A DNA stretch of 64,000 bases from Gordonia spumicola (GTDB lineage: Bacteria; Actinomycetota; Actinomycetes; Mycobacteriales; Mycobacteriaceae). Shown piece after piece: positions 40,103 to 48,461 of the stretch (the stretch's first letter is position 1; the number at the start of each line of letters is the position of its first letter). The notes under the pieces were generated by a model that saw only the letters and a list, made by a program, of their open reading frames with translations, was not told the DNA's origin and did not search any database. Both the position numbers and the translations under genes were made by a program. The DNA is taken from NCBI RefSeq assembly GCF_009932475.1, contig NZ_BJOV01000003.1:496001-560000 (forward strand). The letters are read 5' to 3'.

Positions 40103-41530
40103 CCGAGGGTCTGCGGTGTTCGCGCTCGGCAACGCGAACCAGAACTCGGCGCCGTGTCCGGGCTCGGACCGGACGCCGACGCGACCGCCGTGGGCCGCGA
40201 CGAGCGCCGCGACGATCGACAGCCCCAGTCCGCTGCCCGACGCCGTCTGATCGCGATGGCGAGACGGGTCGCCCCGGTAGAAGCGTTCGAAGACGTGCTC
40301 GGCCTCGTCCGAGGAGAGCCCGGGTCCCGTGTCGGCGACGCTGACGACGACCTCCCCGTCGTCGATCCGGGCGGACACGGTGATCCGGTCGTCGTCGCCC
40401 GTGTGCGCGACGGCATTGCCGAGGAGGTTGCCGAGCACCTGCCGGAGTCGGAGACGGTCGCCCTCGACCTGCGCCGTCGGCTCGAATCCGGCGAGGTCGA
40501 GAGTGATCTCACGACCGGGGGCCGACGCGCGCGCCGCCTCGACGGAGTCGACGAGCAGCGCGAGGACGTCGACCGGCGAATCGTCGAGCGGACGTTGCGC
40601 GTCGAGCCTGGCGAGCATGAGGAGGTCTTCGACGAGCATCGTCATCCGGTCGGCCTCACCCGATATCCGGCGGACGGCGTCGCCGGAGTCGCTGACCGCG
40701 CCGAGCGTCATCAGATCGGCGAATCCCTTGATCGAGGTCAGCGGCGTCCGCAGTTCGTGAGACGCGTCGGCGACGAACCGGCGCATCTTCTCCTCGGACT
40801 CTCGGGCCTGACGTTCGGATGCGGCCGTCGCGGCGAACGCGCTCTGGATCTGCGCCAACATCGCGTTCACCGACTCGCCGAGACTCCCGACCTCCGTGTT
40901 GGCGGGCCGGGCGGGCACACGCTGGTGGAGGTCGCCTCCCGCGATGGCGTGGGCCGTCTCCTCGACGCGCCGCAGCGGCCGCAGACTCGATCTGACCAAC
41001 AGGTAGCTGAGCACTCCGATGAGCAGCACCACGATGCAGCCGACGCCGACCTGCAGCCAGATCAGCCGCGACATCGTCGCATCGACGTCGCTGAGCGGGA
41101 TCGCGATGACGACGGTCGCGCCGTTCTGCTGCCTCTTCGCGATCCGCCACTCCGGCCCCGATCCGACCGACCGGACCGTGGTCGGTCCGACGTCCCCCGA
41201 CGGCAGTGACGACTGGTCGGGCGACGACCCGAAGTCGTTGAAGACGAGCTGGAACCCGTTGGGCAGGGTGGACGCCAGGTAGTACTGCGATTTGGGCCGA
41301 CGCAGCCCCGGCGGCCCCGGCTGATCGTCGTCGCGGATGGCGGGCGGACGTGCCCACCCGTGGATCGCGTCGTTCAGTCCCTCGTCGACGCGGGACACCA
41401 GGTCGGCGCGCATCGCCGACGTGACTGCGACACCGGACGCCCCGAGCCCGGCAAGCACCAGGATCACCGTCGACACGACGAGCGTCACCCGCAGCGGCAT
41501 GGCCCGCATGCGCCGGGCGATCGCGTTCAT
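40100..41530 (-). CDS. Two-component sensor histidine kinase
   Basis: A 476-residue membrane kinase. Helix 1 (about 13-35), an extracytoplasmic sensor of about 130 residues, helix 2 (about 163-185), a HAMP linker (LRRVEETAHAIAGGDLHQRV), HisKA with phospho-acceptor His in ADASHELRTPLTSIKG, and an ATPase domain with the N box NLLGNAVAH, G1 ADTGPGLSSDEA and G2 GSGLGLSIV. The sensed signal is unknown. The ATG overlaps the stop of the response regulator (ATGA). It resembles the mycobacterial TrcS/TcrY class, but I do not assign a name. Confidence 0.93.
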   Translation of the reverse strand: MNAIARRMRAMPLRVTLVVSTVILVLAGLGASGVAVTSAMRADLVSRVDEGLNDAIHGWARPPAIRDDDQPGPPGLRRPKSQYYLASTLPNGFQLVFNDFGSSPDQSSLPSGDVGPTTVRSVGSGPEWRIAKRQQNGATVVIAIPLSDVDATMSRLIWLQVGVGCIVVLLIGVLSYLLVRSSLRPLRRVEETAHAIAGGDLHQRVPARPANTEVGSLGESVNAMLAQIQSAFAATAASERQARESEEKMRRFVADASHELRTPLTSIKGFADLMTLGAVSDSGDAVRRISGEADRMTMLVEDLLMLARLDAQRPLDDSPVDVLALLVDSVEAARASAPGREITLDLAGFEPTAQVEGDRLRLRQVLGNLLGNAVAHTGDDDRITVSARIDDGEVVVSVADTGPGLSSDEAEHVFERFYRGDPSRHRDQTASGSGLGLSIVAALVAAHGGRVGVRSEPGHGAEFWFALPSANTADPR

Positions 41531-42246
41531 CGAGGTTCGCGCATCACATAGCCCACTCCGCGCAGGGTGTGGATGAGCCGCGTCGGACCGGTGTCGATCT
41601 TGCGCCGCAGGTACGACACGTAACTCTCGACGACGTTCACGTCGCCGCCGAAGTCGTAGTTCCACACGTGGTCGAGGATCCGCGGCTTCGACAACACCGT
41701 CCCCGCGTTGACCATGAAGTACCGGAGCAGGGTGAATTCGGTCGGCGACAGCGGAACCAGTTCCCCGGCCTTGAGGACCTCGTGCGTCTCCTCGTCGAGT
41801 TCGAGATCGGCGAAGACGATCCGTGACGACGCTTCCTTCTCCTCACCGTGACCGCTGCGTCGAAGCAGGACGCCGAGCCGGGCGACCACCTCTTCCAGGC
41901 TGAACGGCTTCGTCACGTAGTCGTCGCCGCCGACGGTGAGGCCGTTGATCTTGTCCTCGACGGAATCGCGCGCCGACAGGAACAGGGCTGGGGCCTCGAT
42001 GCCGTCGGCCCGGAGCCGACGCAGCAGGCCGAAGCCGTCCATCCCCGGCATCATCACGTCGAGCACCAGCACATCGGGTTTGAACGTCCGCGCGACGTCG
42101 ATCGCGCGCGGACCGTCCGCCGCCGAGCGCACCTCGTGTCCTTGGAATTTCAACGATACCGACAACAGTTCCCGGATGTTCTCCTCGTCGTCGACGACGA
42201 GGACCTTTGCAGGGTTGGCTGATGCGCTCACGGTCATGATCACCAT
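41527..42246 (-). CDS. OmpR/PhoB-family response regulator
   Basis: A 239-residue regulator. Receiver domain (about 12-125): acidic pair VDDEEN, phospho-acceptor Asp in LVLDVMMPGMDG, and Lys in YVTKPFS. The C-terminal winged helix (about 145-237) has LSPTEFTLLRYFM and the recognition segment VVESYVSYLRRKI. It is partner of the downstream kinase through an ATGA overlap. Two ATG codons (42246 and 42237) are possible; neither has a clear ribosome site. Targets cannot be told from this window. Confidence 0.94.
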   Translation of the reverse strand: MVIMTVSASANPAKVLVVDDEENIRELLSVSLKFQGHEVRSAADGPRAIDVARTFKPDVLVLDVMMPGMDGFGLLRRLRADGIEAPALFLSARDSVEDKINGLTVGGDDYVTKPFSLEEVVARLGVLLRRSGHGEEKEASSRIVFADLELDEETHEVLKAGELVPLSPTEFTLLRYFMVNAGTVLSKPRILDHVWNYDFGGDVNVVESYVSYLRRKIDTGPTRLIHTLRGVGYVMREPR

Positions 42247-42313
42247 GGTGCACCCGGCCCCTATCCCCTCGCTGGCCGAACGCTGGGAGGTTCCTGTGAG
42301 GCGACCCGGGGTC

Positions 42314-43498
42314 TCAGCGAGGCCTCACGTCACGCATCATCGGCGACGCGAAAGCACCCTGACTGAGACGGACGTCGCCGAGCCAGTCGGCGAGGTCGGC
42401 CGCACGAGCGTCGAGGGCCTTCACCGCAGCGACGGGGAGGTCCTCGAGCGGTTGGACGCGCACACTGTCGCCCTCCTGCACCCAGCCTCCGACGATCCGG
42501 CCGTCCCACCACGCGGTCTGCCCGCCGTTTCCATTGCTGTCGAACAGGTGCCGGACGTGCCCGGGGTCGAGGTAGAAGTCGCGGCCACGCCACCCCATCG
42601 TCGTCGGGTCGAGGCCGGGCAGCAGCAGCGCCCGTGGCGCGACCGGTTCGACGGGGTCGACGTCGTCGGACATCAGGTAGCCGGTGTCGCCGGAGTCGAG
42701 GTCGACCTCGGTCACGTCGAGGGCCGAGAGCGCCCTGCGCACGGCGGTCTTGGTGGACCCGAGCCACCAGACGATGTCGGCTTCGCTGCCGGGGCCGAAC
42801 GAACGGAGCCAGCGTTCGACGAGGTCGCGGTGGCCGTCGTCCGGGGTCACCTCGGCCAGTGGTCCGCCCAGCCATGACGTCATCGACGTCCACCCCGGCT
42901 TGGACGCCGTCCAACCCGCACGGTTGTGTCCGCGCACCACATCACCGGCCGCCGCCAGGTGATTGAGGACTCGCGGGAGCATCGGGGACGCTCCTCCGTA
43001 CGACTTGCCCACGTCACGCATGATCGAGATGTCGAGACCGGGGAGCGCCTTCCGCACCTGTCCGGAGACGAGTTCCGTGCCGTCCAGGAGGTCGAGGACC
43101 GCGGTGCGGGCCCGCTCGAGCCACGCCTCGGGATCGGCGGGACCGTCGTCGCGCCGCAGGTCACGGAGCATGTTGGTGCGTTCGGATGCGGCGACGCGGC
43201 TGCCGACGGCCCCGACGGCGTCGGCCAGGACCGGCCTGCTCATCACGAACAGCGTCCGCCGCATCGCGAGTTGTTTGACGACGCTCCGCTCGTCGTAGAG
43301 CGCCGCGTCGACGTCCGACGCCGCGATGTCGTGATTGCGGGCCCAGGCCGCGAGATGCACGGACGACGCCGTGGTCGCGTGCAGTCCGACGACGGCGTCG
43401 GCGATCTGCACCGGCGATGCGCCCGTCGACGACTCGAGGAGATGCCTGCGCTGGAATCGGGCCCGCCGCTGCGCGTCGTCGATCCGTGGCCGCGTCAT
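42314..43498 (-). CDS. Winged-helix DNA-binding protein (AlkZ/YcaQ-like, HTH_42)
   Basis: A 394-residue protein of the HTH_42 family, which includes the AlkZ and YcaQ DNA glycosylases that remove bulky or crosslinked bases. Seen: RRHLLESS... start, VVGLHATTASSVHLAAWAR, ALYDERSVVKQLAMRRTLFVM, and the C-terminal DPTTMGWRGRDFYLD and TAWWDGRIVGGWV segments. I do not see the QxQ motif of true AlkZ at the expected place (the sequence reads GLHATT), so glycosylase activity is uncertain. The ATG overlaps the RidA stop (ATGA), making it the third gene of the carboxylesterase-RidA-HTH operon. Confidence 0.8.
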   Translation of the reverse strand: MTRPRIDDAQRRARFQRRHLLESSTGASPVQIADAVVGLHATTASSVHLAAWARNHDIAASDVDAALYDERSVVKQLAMRRTLFVMSRPVLADAVGAVGSRVAASERTNMLRDLRRDDGPADPEAWLERARTAVLDLLDGTELVSGQVRKALPGLDISIMRDVGKSYGGASPMLPRVLNHLAAAGDVVRGHNRAGWTASKPGWTSMTSWLGGPLAEVTPDDGHRDLVERWLRSFGPGSEADIVWWLGSTKTAVRRALSALDVTEVDLDSGDTGYLMSDDVDPVEPVAPRALLLPGLDPTTMGWRGRDFYLDPGHVRHLFDSNGNGGQTAWWDGRIVGGWVQEGDSVRVQPLEDLPVAAVKALDARAADLADWLGDVRLSQGAFASPMMRDVRPR

Positions 43499-43887
43499 CG
43501 GGTCACCGCGACGGCGTCGAGTTCGACCCGTTGACCCGGGTACGGCAGCACGGTCACGGCGACGATCACCGCGGGCGGGGTGGAACCGTCGAACGCTGCC
43601 TCCACGGCCCGCCACACGTCGGCGATCACACCGCGATCGGCGGTCTCGACGTAGACGGTCAACTTGGCGATGTCGGCCGGCGTCGAATCCTGTTCCGCGA
43701 GAAGCGTTGTGAGCAGTCCGACGGCGTGCGTCGCCTGGGCGACGGGATCGTCCGGCGACACGATCGCGCCCGCCGCGTCGAGCGGTGAGACACCCGCCGT
43801 GAACAGAGTCCGTCCCGCGGGCACGCGTGAACCGTAGGCGAAGCCGCCGTCGAACAGGGAGTCTGAGCCGAATCTGGTGACCGTCAT
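43495..43887 (-). CDS. RidA family (YjgF/YER057c/UK114) protein
   Basis: A 130-residue small trimeric protein. The pattern LFTAGVSPLDAAG, ATHAVGLLTTLLAE, DIAKLTVYVET and a C-terminal VILPYPGQRVELDAVAV match the family. RidA itself hydrolyses reactive imines and enamines; this divergent member lacks the usual arginine in the IEVEAVA-type C-terminal region position I would expect for RidA proper, so its substrate may differ. It is coupled on both sides by ATGA overlaps. Confidence 0.85.
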   Translation of the reverse strand: MTVTRFGSDSLFDGGFAYGSRVPAGRTLFTAGVSPLDAAGAIVSPDDPVAQATHAVGLLTTLLAEQDSTPADIAKLTVYVETADRGVIADVWRAVEAAFDGSTPPAVIVAVTVLPYPGQRVELDAVAVTR

Positions 43888-45446
43888 TGGAAGCTCAGCA
43901 CCTCGTCGCCCCAGGCGCGGAGCATCGCATCGTCGAGGCCGACGGCGGCGGAGTCGTCCGCGCCGATGCGCAGCGACGCGTGATCGTCGGCCGTGTACGG
44001 GTTCCAGCGGGCGGAGTCGTCGATGTTCGGATCGCCCGTCGTGGCGAACGCCAGCCACCGACCCTGCACCCGCCTGGTGACCTCGTCGCCGGTGGGGCGC
44101 CCGCCGAGTCGGTACATCGGATCGCGTTTGGTCGTCGACGGGTTGCCCCACACGTACGGCACCTCGGTCGCGTGGGCGGCGCCGAAGCCGATGAACCGCA
44201 GGAGCGGCGTCGCCCAGTCGAAGCGGTACAGGTGGACCGACGCGCGGGCGTTGTGGGCTTCGGCGATCCACAGGGCAGGCATGCGGAATCCGATGTCGCG
44301 GGAGATCGCCATGCTCCGGACCTTGGCCTTGACGTGCTGATACGACTCGTCGAGGTGCTCCGGTTCGGGCAGCGGGAGGTGCGGCTGCTCGGTTCCGATG
44401 AGAGCGAACATCGCGTCGACGTGCTCCGCCTTGACCGGCATCAGGGGCGACGACATCCATTTGAACAGCGACGTCTCGTGCCGGTTGGTGCCGATCATCA
44501 GCGGCACCGGCAGTGCCCGCCCGGCCTCGTAGACGCGCAGCGGGTCGTCGGGGATCAGGTCGCCGTCCACGATCGGAGTGTGGGCGATGGTGCCGGGATG
44601 CTCGCGCGGCACCGAGAGGAACATCTGCTGTGACGCGGCGACCAGCGCGCCGACCGGGATGTCACGCAGCGCTTCCGGAGTCACCTTGTCGGCGGGCATC
44701 AGATCGAGCATGGCCCGCGCGTAGCGGGCGGCGCGGTCGGGCCCGTAGACGGATGTGGCGGGCGAGCTCTGCGCGATCGCTCGATGGATCAGGCCCTCCG
44801 CGGCAGGCATCGTCAGGAGCGTCGTGACGATGCCGCCGCCCGCGGACTCCCCGAAGACCGTCACGTTGCCGGGGTCTCCGCCGAAGCCCGCGATGTTCAG
44901 ATTCACCCACCGGAGTGCGGCGAGGACGTCCGACATTCCGCAGTTGGCATCGAACGTCTGCCCGTCGCCCGACCACGACGAGAAGTCGACGAAACCGAAC
45001 GCGCCCATCCGGTAGTTGATCGTCACGACGACGACCGGCGTCCCCGCGTCGAGCCCCGCCCCGATCAGGGACGTCGCGTCGTACAGCGGTTGCGATCCGG
45101 CGCCGCACAGGTAGGCCCCGCCGTGGATCCACACCATCACCGGAAGCCTGTCATCGCTGCGGGACGCGCCGCGCGGTGTCGACACGTTGAGGTACAGGCA
45201 GTCTTCCTCCTGCCGTGCGCCCTCGTTCAGTTCGATCACCGGCATCACCGGCTGCGGGCACACCGGGCCGAACGTGTCCGCGGGGACCACGTCGGTGTGC
45301 GCGATCGGGTCGACGGCGTGCCGCCACCGCAGGTCGCCGACCGGCGGCCGCGCATACGCGACGCCGCGCCAGACGTCGAGCGTCTCGGTGGCGACGCCGC
45401 GGATCGGACCGTAGTGGGTGTCGACGACCAGATCATCCTGAATCAC
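43884..45446 (-). CDS. Type B carboxylesterase
   Basis: A 520-residue alpha/beta hydrolase of the COesterase family. Motifs: EDCLYLNVSTP, the nucleophile elbow FGESAGGG (Ser near 199), and RFDWATPLLRFIGFGAAHATEVPYVWG, which holds the catalytic His. It hydrolyses carboxylic esters and is expected to be cytosolic, as no signal peptide is seen. GTG at 45446 (VIQDDLVVDTHYGPIRG) fits the family start; further upstream sequence has no similarity. First gene of a three-gene operon, divergent from the GyrI-like gene. Confidence 0.92.
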   Translation of the reverse strand: MIQDDLVVDTHYGPIRGVATETLDVWRGVAYARPPVGDLRWRHAVDPIAHTDVVPADTFGPVCPQPVMPVIELNEGARQEEDCLYLNVSTPRGASRSDDRLPVMVWIHGGAYLCGAGSQPLYDATSLIGAGLDAGTPVVVVTINYRMGAFGFVDFSSWSGDGQTFDANCGMSDVLAALRWVNLNIAGFGGDPGNVTVFGESAGGGIVTTLLTMPAAEGLIHRAIAQSSPATSVYGPDRAARYARAMLDLMPADKVTPEALRDIPVGALVAASQQMFLSVPREHPGTIAHTPIVDGDLIPDDPLRVYEAGRALPVPLMIGTNRHETSLFKWMSSPLMPVKAEHVDAMFALIGTEQPHLPLPEPEHLDESYQHVKAKVRSMAISRDIGFRMPALWIAEAHNARASVHLYRFDWATPLLRFIGFGAAHATEVPYVWGNPSTTKRDPMYRLGGRPTGDEVTRRVQGRWLAFATTGDPNIDDSARWNPYTADDHASLRIGADDSAAVGLDDAMLRAWGDEVLSFQ

Positions 45447-45504
45447 GAAACCATTGTGCCGCGAGCCGTGCGGGCTCTGCAGGCGCAGACGTACCCTGTC
45501 GGGC

Positions 45505-45975
45505 ATGAGCATCCCGCTGTTCTTCCGCGACGAGTCGTTCCTGCAGCCGATGGAGGTGACGCTGCCCGACGACATCCGCGTCGTCACGCAGTCGTTCTAC
45601 GACGTCCGGATGGAGGACATCCGGGACATCTTCGACGAGTCGTTCCAGGTCCTCGCGGGCTGCAGGCCCGTCGGCCCCGGTTACGGCCTGTACGAGGGCG
45701 ATCCCCACGACGTCTTCGACCTCACCCTCGGCTTTCCCGTGGACGCCCCCGTCGACGTCGAAGGCGTCGACAACGGCGTGTTCCCGTCCGGCAAGGCCCT
45801 GATCATGAGCCACATCGGCGCCTACGAGGGCATCAGCTCGGCGTGGGAGTCGCTGTTCGAGGTCCACCGGGTGAACGGCGGCGGCGACCCGCGCGGCGTC
45901 ATCGAGATCTACGTCAATGACCCGTCGGTCACCGAACCCGAGGACCTCCGCACCGATCTGATCATCCTGTACTGA
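45505..45975 (+). CDS. Uncharacterised protein with GyrI/SRPBCC-like small-molecule domain
   Basis: A 156-residue protein. It has no signal peptide or membrane segment. The order MEVTLPDDIRVVTQSF, VDAPVDVEGVDNGVFPSGKAL and EIYVNDPSVTEPEDLRTDLIILY strongly resembles the GyrI-like effector-binding domain (as in the C-terminal part of AraC/MerR regulators), here as a stand-alone domain. A TACCCT box (45492-45497) lies 7 bases before the ATG, a leaderless start. The ligand is unknown. It may bind compounds acted on by the divergent esterase, but that is only a guess. Confidence 0.8.
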   Translation: MSIPLFFRDESFLQPMEVTLPDDIRVVTQSFYDVRMEDIRDIFDESFQVLAGCRPVGPGYGLYEGDPHDVFDLTLGFPVDAPVDVEGVDNGVFPSGKALIMSHIGAYEGISSAWESLFEVHRVNGGGDPRGVIEIYVNDPSVTEPEDLRTDLIILY

Positions 45976-45987
45976 CGCATCTCCGCC

Positions 45988-46054
45988 GAAGGTTCCCCGA
46001 TTCGGACGACTCGACCCCGATTCCGACCCCGATCGACCAAATCGGGGAACCTTC
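45988..46054. repeat. 15-bp inverted repeat around a CCCCGATT repeat cluster
   Basis: GAAGGTTCCCCGATT (45988-46002) and its exact complement (46040-46054) are separated by 37 bases in which CCCCGAT recurs twice more. It lies between the GyrI-like gene and the AraC gene. It could be a terminator for the first or a regulatory site for the second. Confidence 0.6.
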
Positions 46055-46143
46055 CACGCAATTCGCCGGGACAGACCGGATCGGCACCGGGGTGGCGGCC
46101 GAACCCGGGAATACGGTGCGCGCGGCGCGCGCTGGTTCTGCAC

Positions 46144-46992
46144 GTGAGCACTTCGTACGCGGGCGCGACCTCAGACAATGTCGACCGGGCGCTCGCCGCG
46201 CTCGATTGGACGACCCTCAGTTCTTGCCGCGAACGGTTCACGATCGGGCAGAGCAGGCTGTTCGCCGGATCGTCGGCGGGCTTCACGTATGTGGCGAACG
46301 GTCGGGCGACGCTCGACGACGGTGAGCGGCGAACCCTGGTCGCGGGCGACATGATCCTGTGGCCGCGGGGCTTCCGGGCCCGACTGCACGCCGACACCGA
46401 CGCCGACGTGGTGCATGTGACGGTGACGCCGAGCACCGCGCCCACCGCGGCGCTCGCCGCGCTGCCGTCGACGATCGTGGTCCGCGAGTTCGACGCGGCC
46501 GAGCCCGCCGTCACCGGCCTCGTCGAAGCGATGGACTGCGGGCCGACCTCGCCGCTCGCGCGGGCGGGCGACGTCGTCATCTGCAGCCGCATCGCGACGA
46601 CCGTCGTCTCGGTCGTGATCAGGGCCTGGTTGGAACGCGGCTGCGCCCCCGACTTGTGGGCCGACCGTCTCGCCGATCCCGAGCTGTCGAAGGTCATCGA
46701 CGCCCTGCACGCCGAGCCCGGTCGCATGTGGACAGTCGACGAGTTGGCGCGCGAGGCGACGATGTCCCGGTCGGCGTTCGCTGAGCGATTCCGCGACCTG
46801 ACCGGGACGTCGCCCGCGTCGTACCTGACCGGGGTGCGGATGGACGCCGCGAAACGCCTGCTCAGCGAGGGAGCAGGCGTCGCGGCGACGGCGCACCGTC
46901 TCGGCTACGAGTCGGAAGCCGGCTTCAGCCGTGCGTTCCGGCGGCACACAGGACAGCCTCCGGCTCGCTGGCGGCGCTCGACGGCCGGCTGA
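46144..46992 (+). CDS. AraC family transcriptional regulator with cupin domain
   Basis: A 282-residue regulator. Residues about 15-170 form a cupin-6 type ligand domain (FTYVANGRATLDDGERRTLVAGDMILWPRGF); residues about 185-275 hold two helix-turn-helix motifs (VDELAREATMSRSAFAERFRD and GVAATAHRLGYESEAGFSRAFRRHTGQPP). The start is GTG 46144 (STSYAGATSD); no clear ribosome site. It is convergent with the MFS gene and their 3' ends overlap by 68 bp. It likely controls that exporter or the upstream genes; this is inferred from proximity only. Confidence 0.9.
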   Translation: MSTSYAGATSDNVDRALAALDWTTLSSCRERFTIGQSRLFAGSSAGFTYVANGRATLDDGERRTLVAGDMILWPRGFRARLHADTDADVVHVTVTPSTAPTAALAALPSTIVVREFDAAEPAVTGLVEAMDCGPTSPLARAGDVVICSRIATTVVSVVIRAWLERGCAPDLWADRLADPELSKVIDALHAEPGRMWTVDELAREATMSRSAFAERFRDLTGTSPASYLTGVRMDAAKRLLSEGAGVAATAHRLGYESEAGFSRAFRRHTGQPPARWRRSTAG

Positions 46993-48160
46993 CCGGACCA
47001 CGCGCGGAGCCGAAGAGGGCGCCTCCGACCACGGCGGCCGCGACGGCGATCCACAGTGCGATGGTGATCCCGACGCTGTCGGCGATCGCGCCGCCGATCG
47101 AGGCCCCGAGCGTGATCGCGATCTGGAACCCGGCGACCAGGAGGCCGCCGCCCGCCTCGATCCGGTCGGGCGCCACGCGACCGATCCACGTCGACACCAC
47201 CATCAGCCACGATCCGAAGGCGAAGCCCCAGGTGGCGACCGCGATGACGACGACAGGCAGAGCGTTCGGCGCGGCCGCGACCGCGGCGACGCTCGCGGCG
47301 ATCAGCGCGGGCACCAGGTACCGGGCCGCGTCGAGATGCTTGTCGACGACGAGCCCGACGACGAAGTTTCCGACGACGCCGCCGACGCCGAACACGACGA
47401 GGATCGCGGCGATCGTCGCGGCGTTCAGGTCGGGATCGCGTTCGAGCGCCACCCGGATGTACGTGAACGCGACGAAGTGCCCGAAGACCGTGAGGACGTG
47501 GCCGGTCAGACCTCGCGCGATGCCTGGAACTCGAACGGTTCCGGTCAGTGCGCCGAGTCGTTCACCGCCGGCGGGTGCGACGAACGGCAGGACTCTCCAC
47601 AATGCGACCGAGACCGCCACCGACAGCACCGCCGCCCCGGCGAACACGACCCGCCAGTCGAACACCGATCCCAGATAGGCGCCGAGCGGCACGCCCGCGA
47701 CCGTCGCGACGGTGGTTCCCGTGTTCACGATCATCATCGCCCTGCCCAGATGCTCTGGTCGCGCGAGCCGGGACGCGACGGCGATCGACATGGCCCAGAA
47801 CCCGCCGATCGACGCCCCGAGCAGCAGTCGCGCCGCGAGCAGGAGCCAGATGTTCCCGGACACCGCTACCAGCAGGTTCGATCCGGCGGCGAGGACCGTC
47901 AACCCGACGAGCAGCAGCCGTCGGTCCAGTCGCGGCAACAGGACGCCGATCGTCGGGGCCGTGAGGAAGCCGACGAAGGCCGTCGCCGTGACCGTCTGTC
48001 CGGCGTTGCCTTCGGAGACGCCGAGCGACGAGGCCATCGCGGGCAGCAGACTCGGCGGGAGGAACTCGGCGGTGACGAGCACAAAACTCGTCGCCATCAT
48101 GACGGCGATCGCCGACCATCTGGTCGCGATCGACTCCTGGGGGACTGTCGTCGTTGTCAT
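46925..48160 (-). CDS. MFS (DHA1-type) efflux transporter
   Basis: A 411-residue protein with 12 predicted membrane helices, of the arabinose-efflux/chloramphenicol-resistance class. Motif A region GVLLPRLDRRLLLVGL follows helix 2, and the helix-5 motif C-like GTTVATVAGVPLGAYLG is present. It exports small molecules by proton antiport; substrate unknown. The C-terminal 22 codons lie on the opposite strand of the AraC coding end. Start: the ATG at 48160, which matches typical N-termini for the family. Confidence 0.9.
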   Translation of the reverse strand: MTTTTVPQESIATRWSAIAVMMATSFVLVTAEFLPPSLLPAMASSLGVSEGNAGQTVTATAFVGFLTAPTIGVLLPRLDRRLLLVGLTVLAAGSNLLVAVSGNIWLLLAARLLLGASIGGFWAMSIAVASRLARPEHLGRAMMIVNTGTTVATVAGVPLGAYLGSVFDWRVVFAGAAVLSVAVSVALWRVLPFVAPAGGERLGALTGTVRVPGIARGLTGHVLTVFGHFVAFTYIRVALERDPDLNAATIAAILVVFGVGGVVGNFVVGLVVDKHLDAARYLVPALIAASVAAVAAAPNALPVVVIAVATWGFAFGSWLMVVSTWIGRVAPDRIEAGGGLLVAGFQIAITLGASIGGAIADSVGITIALWIAVAAAVVGGALFGSARGPVSRPSSAASEPEAVLCAAGTHG

Positions 48161-48227
48161 GAACCCAGTCTTTCGGCCGCCCACCATCGGCACGTGACCG
48201 AAACTCCAGCGGATCCGACCGATCGTC

Positions 48228-48276
48228 CACGAAAACGAAAACGAAAACGGGCCGGGACGTTCGACGTCCCGGCCCG
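48228..48276 (-). terminator. Rho-independent terminator after tRNA-Thr
   Basis: On the minus strand a perfect 13-bp stem (48248-48260 / 48264-48276, 3-base loop) is followed by three TTTTCG repeats (48230-48247). Confidence 0.85.
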
Positions 48277-48281
48277 CGCCG

Positions 48282-48353
48282 AGCCCCCGGTCGGGATCGA
48301 ACCGACGACCTGCTGTTTACAAGACAGCTGCGCTACCACTGCGCTACGGAGGC
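48282..48353 (-). tRNA. tRNA-Thr (UGU)
   Basis: 72 bases on the minus strand, beginning GCCTCCGTAGCGCAGTGG. Acceptor stem GCCTCCG/CGGGGGC (one G-U pair), D-arm GCGC...GCGC, anticodon arm GCTGT-CTTGTAA-ACAGC with anticodon TGT, T-arm with the GGTTCGATCCC sequence. CCA is not encoded. It has its own terminator downstream. Confidence 0.95.
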
Positions 48354-48461
48354 GTGCACCCACTGAGGAGGCGTCCGGTGATGAAGTATATCGATCGCCT
48401 CCGCGACGTCCCCCACTACCATCGATCACGCACCCGATCGCAGGACAGGAGGCAAGACGAC

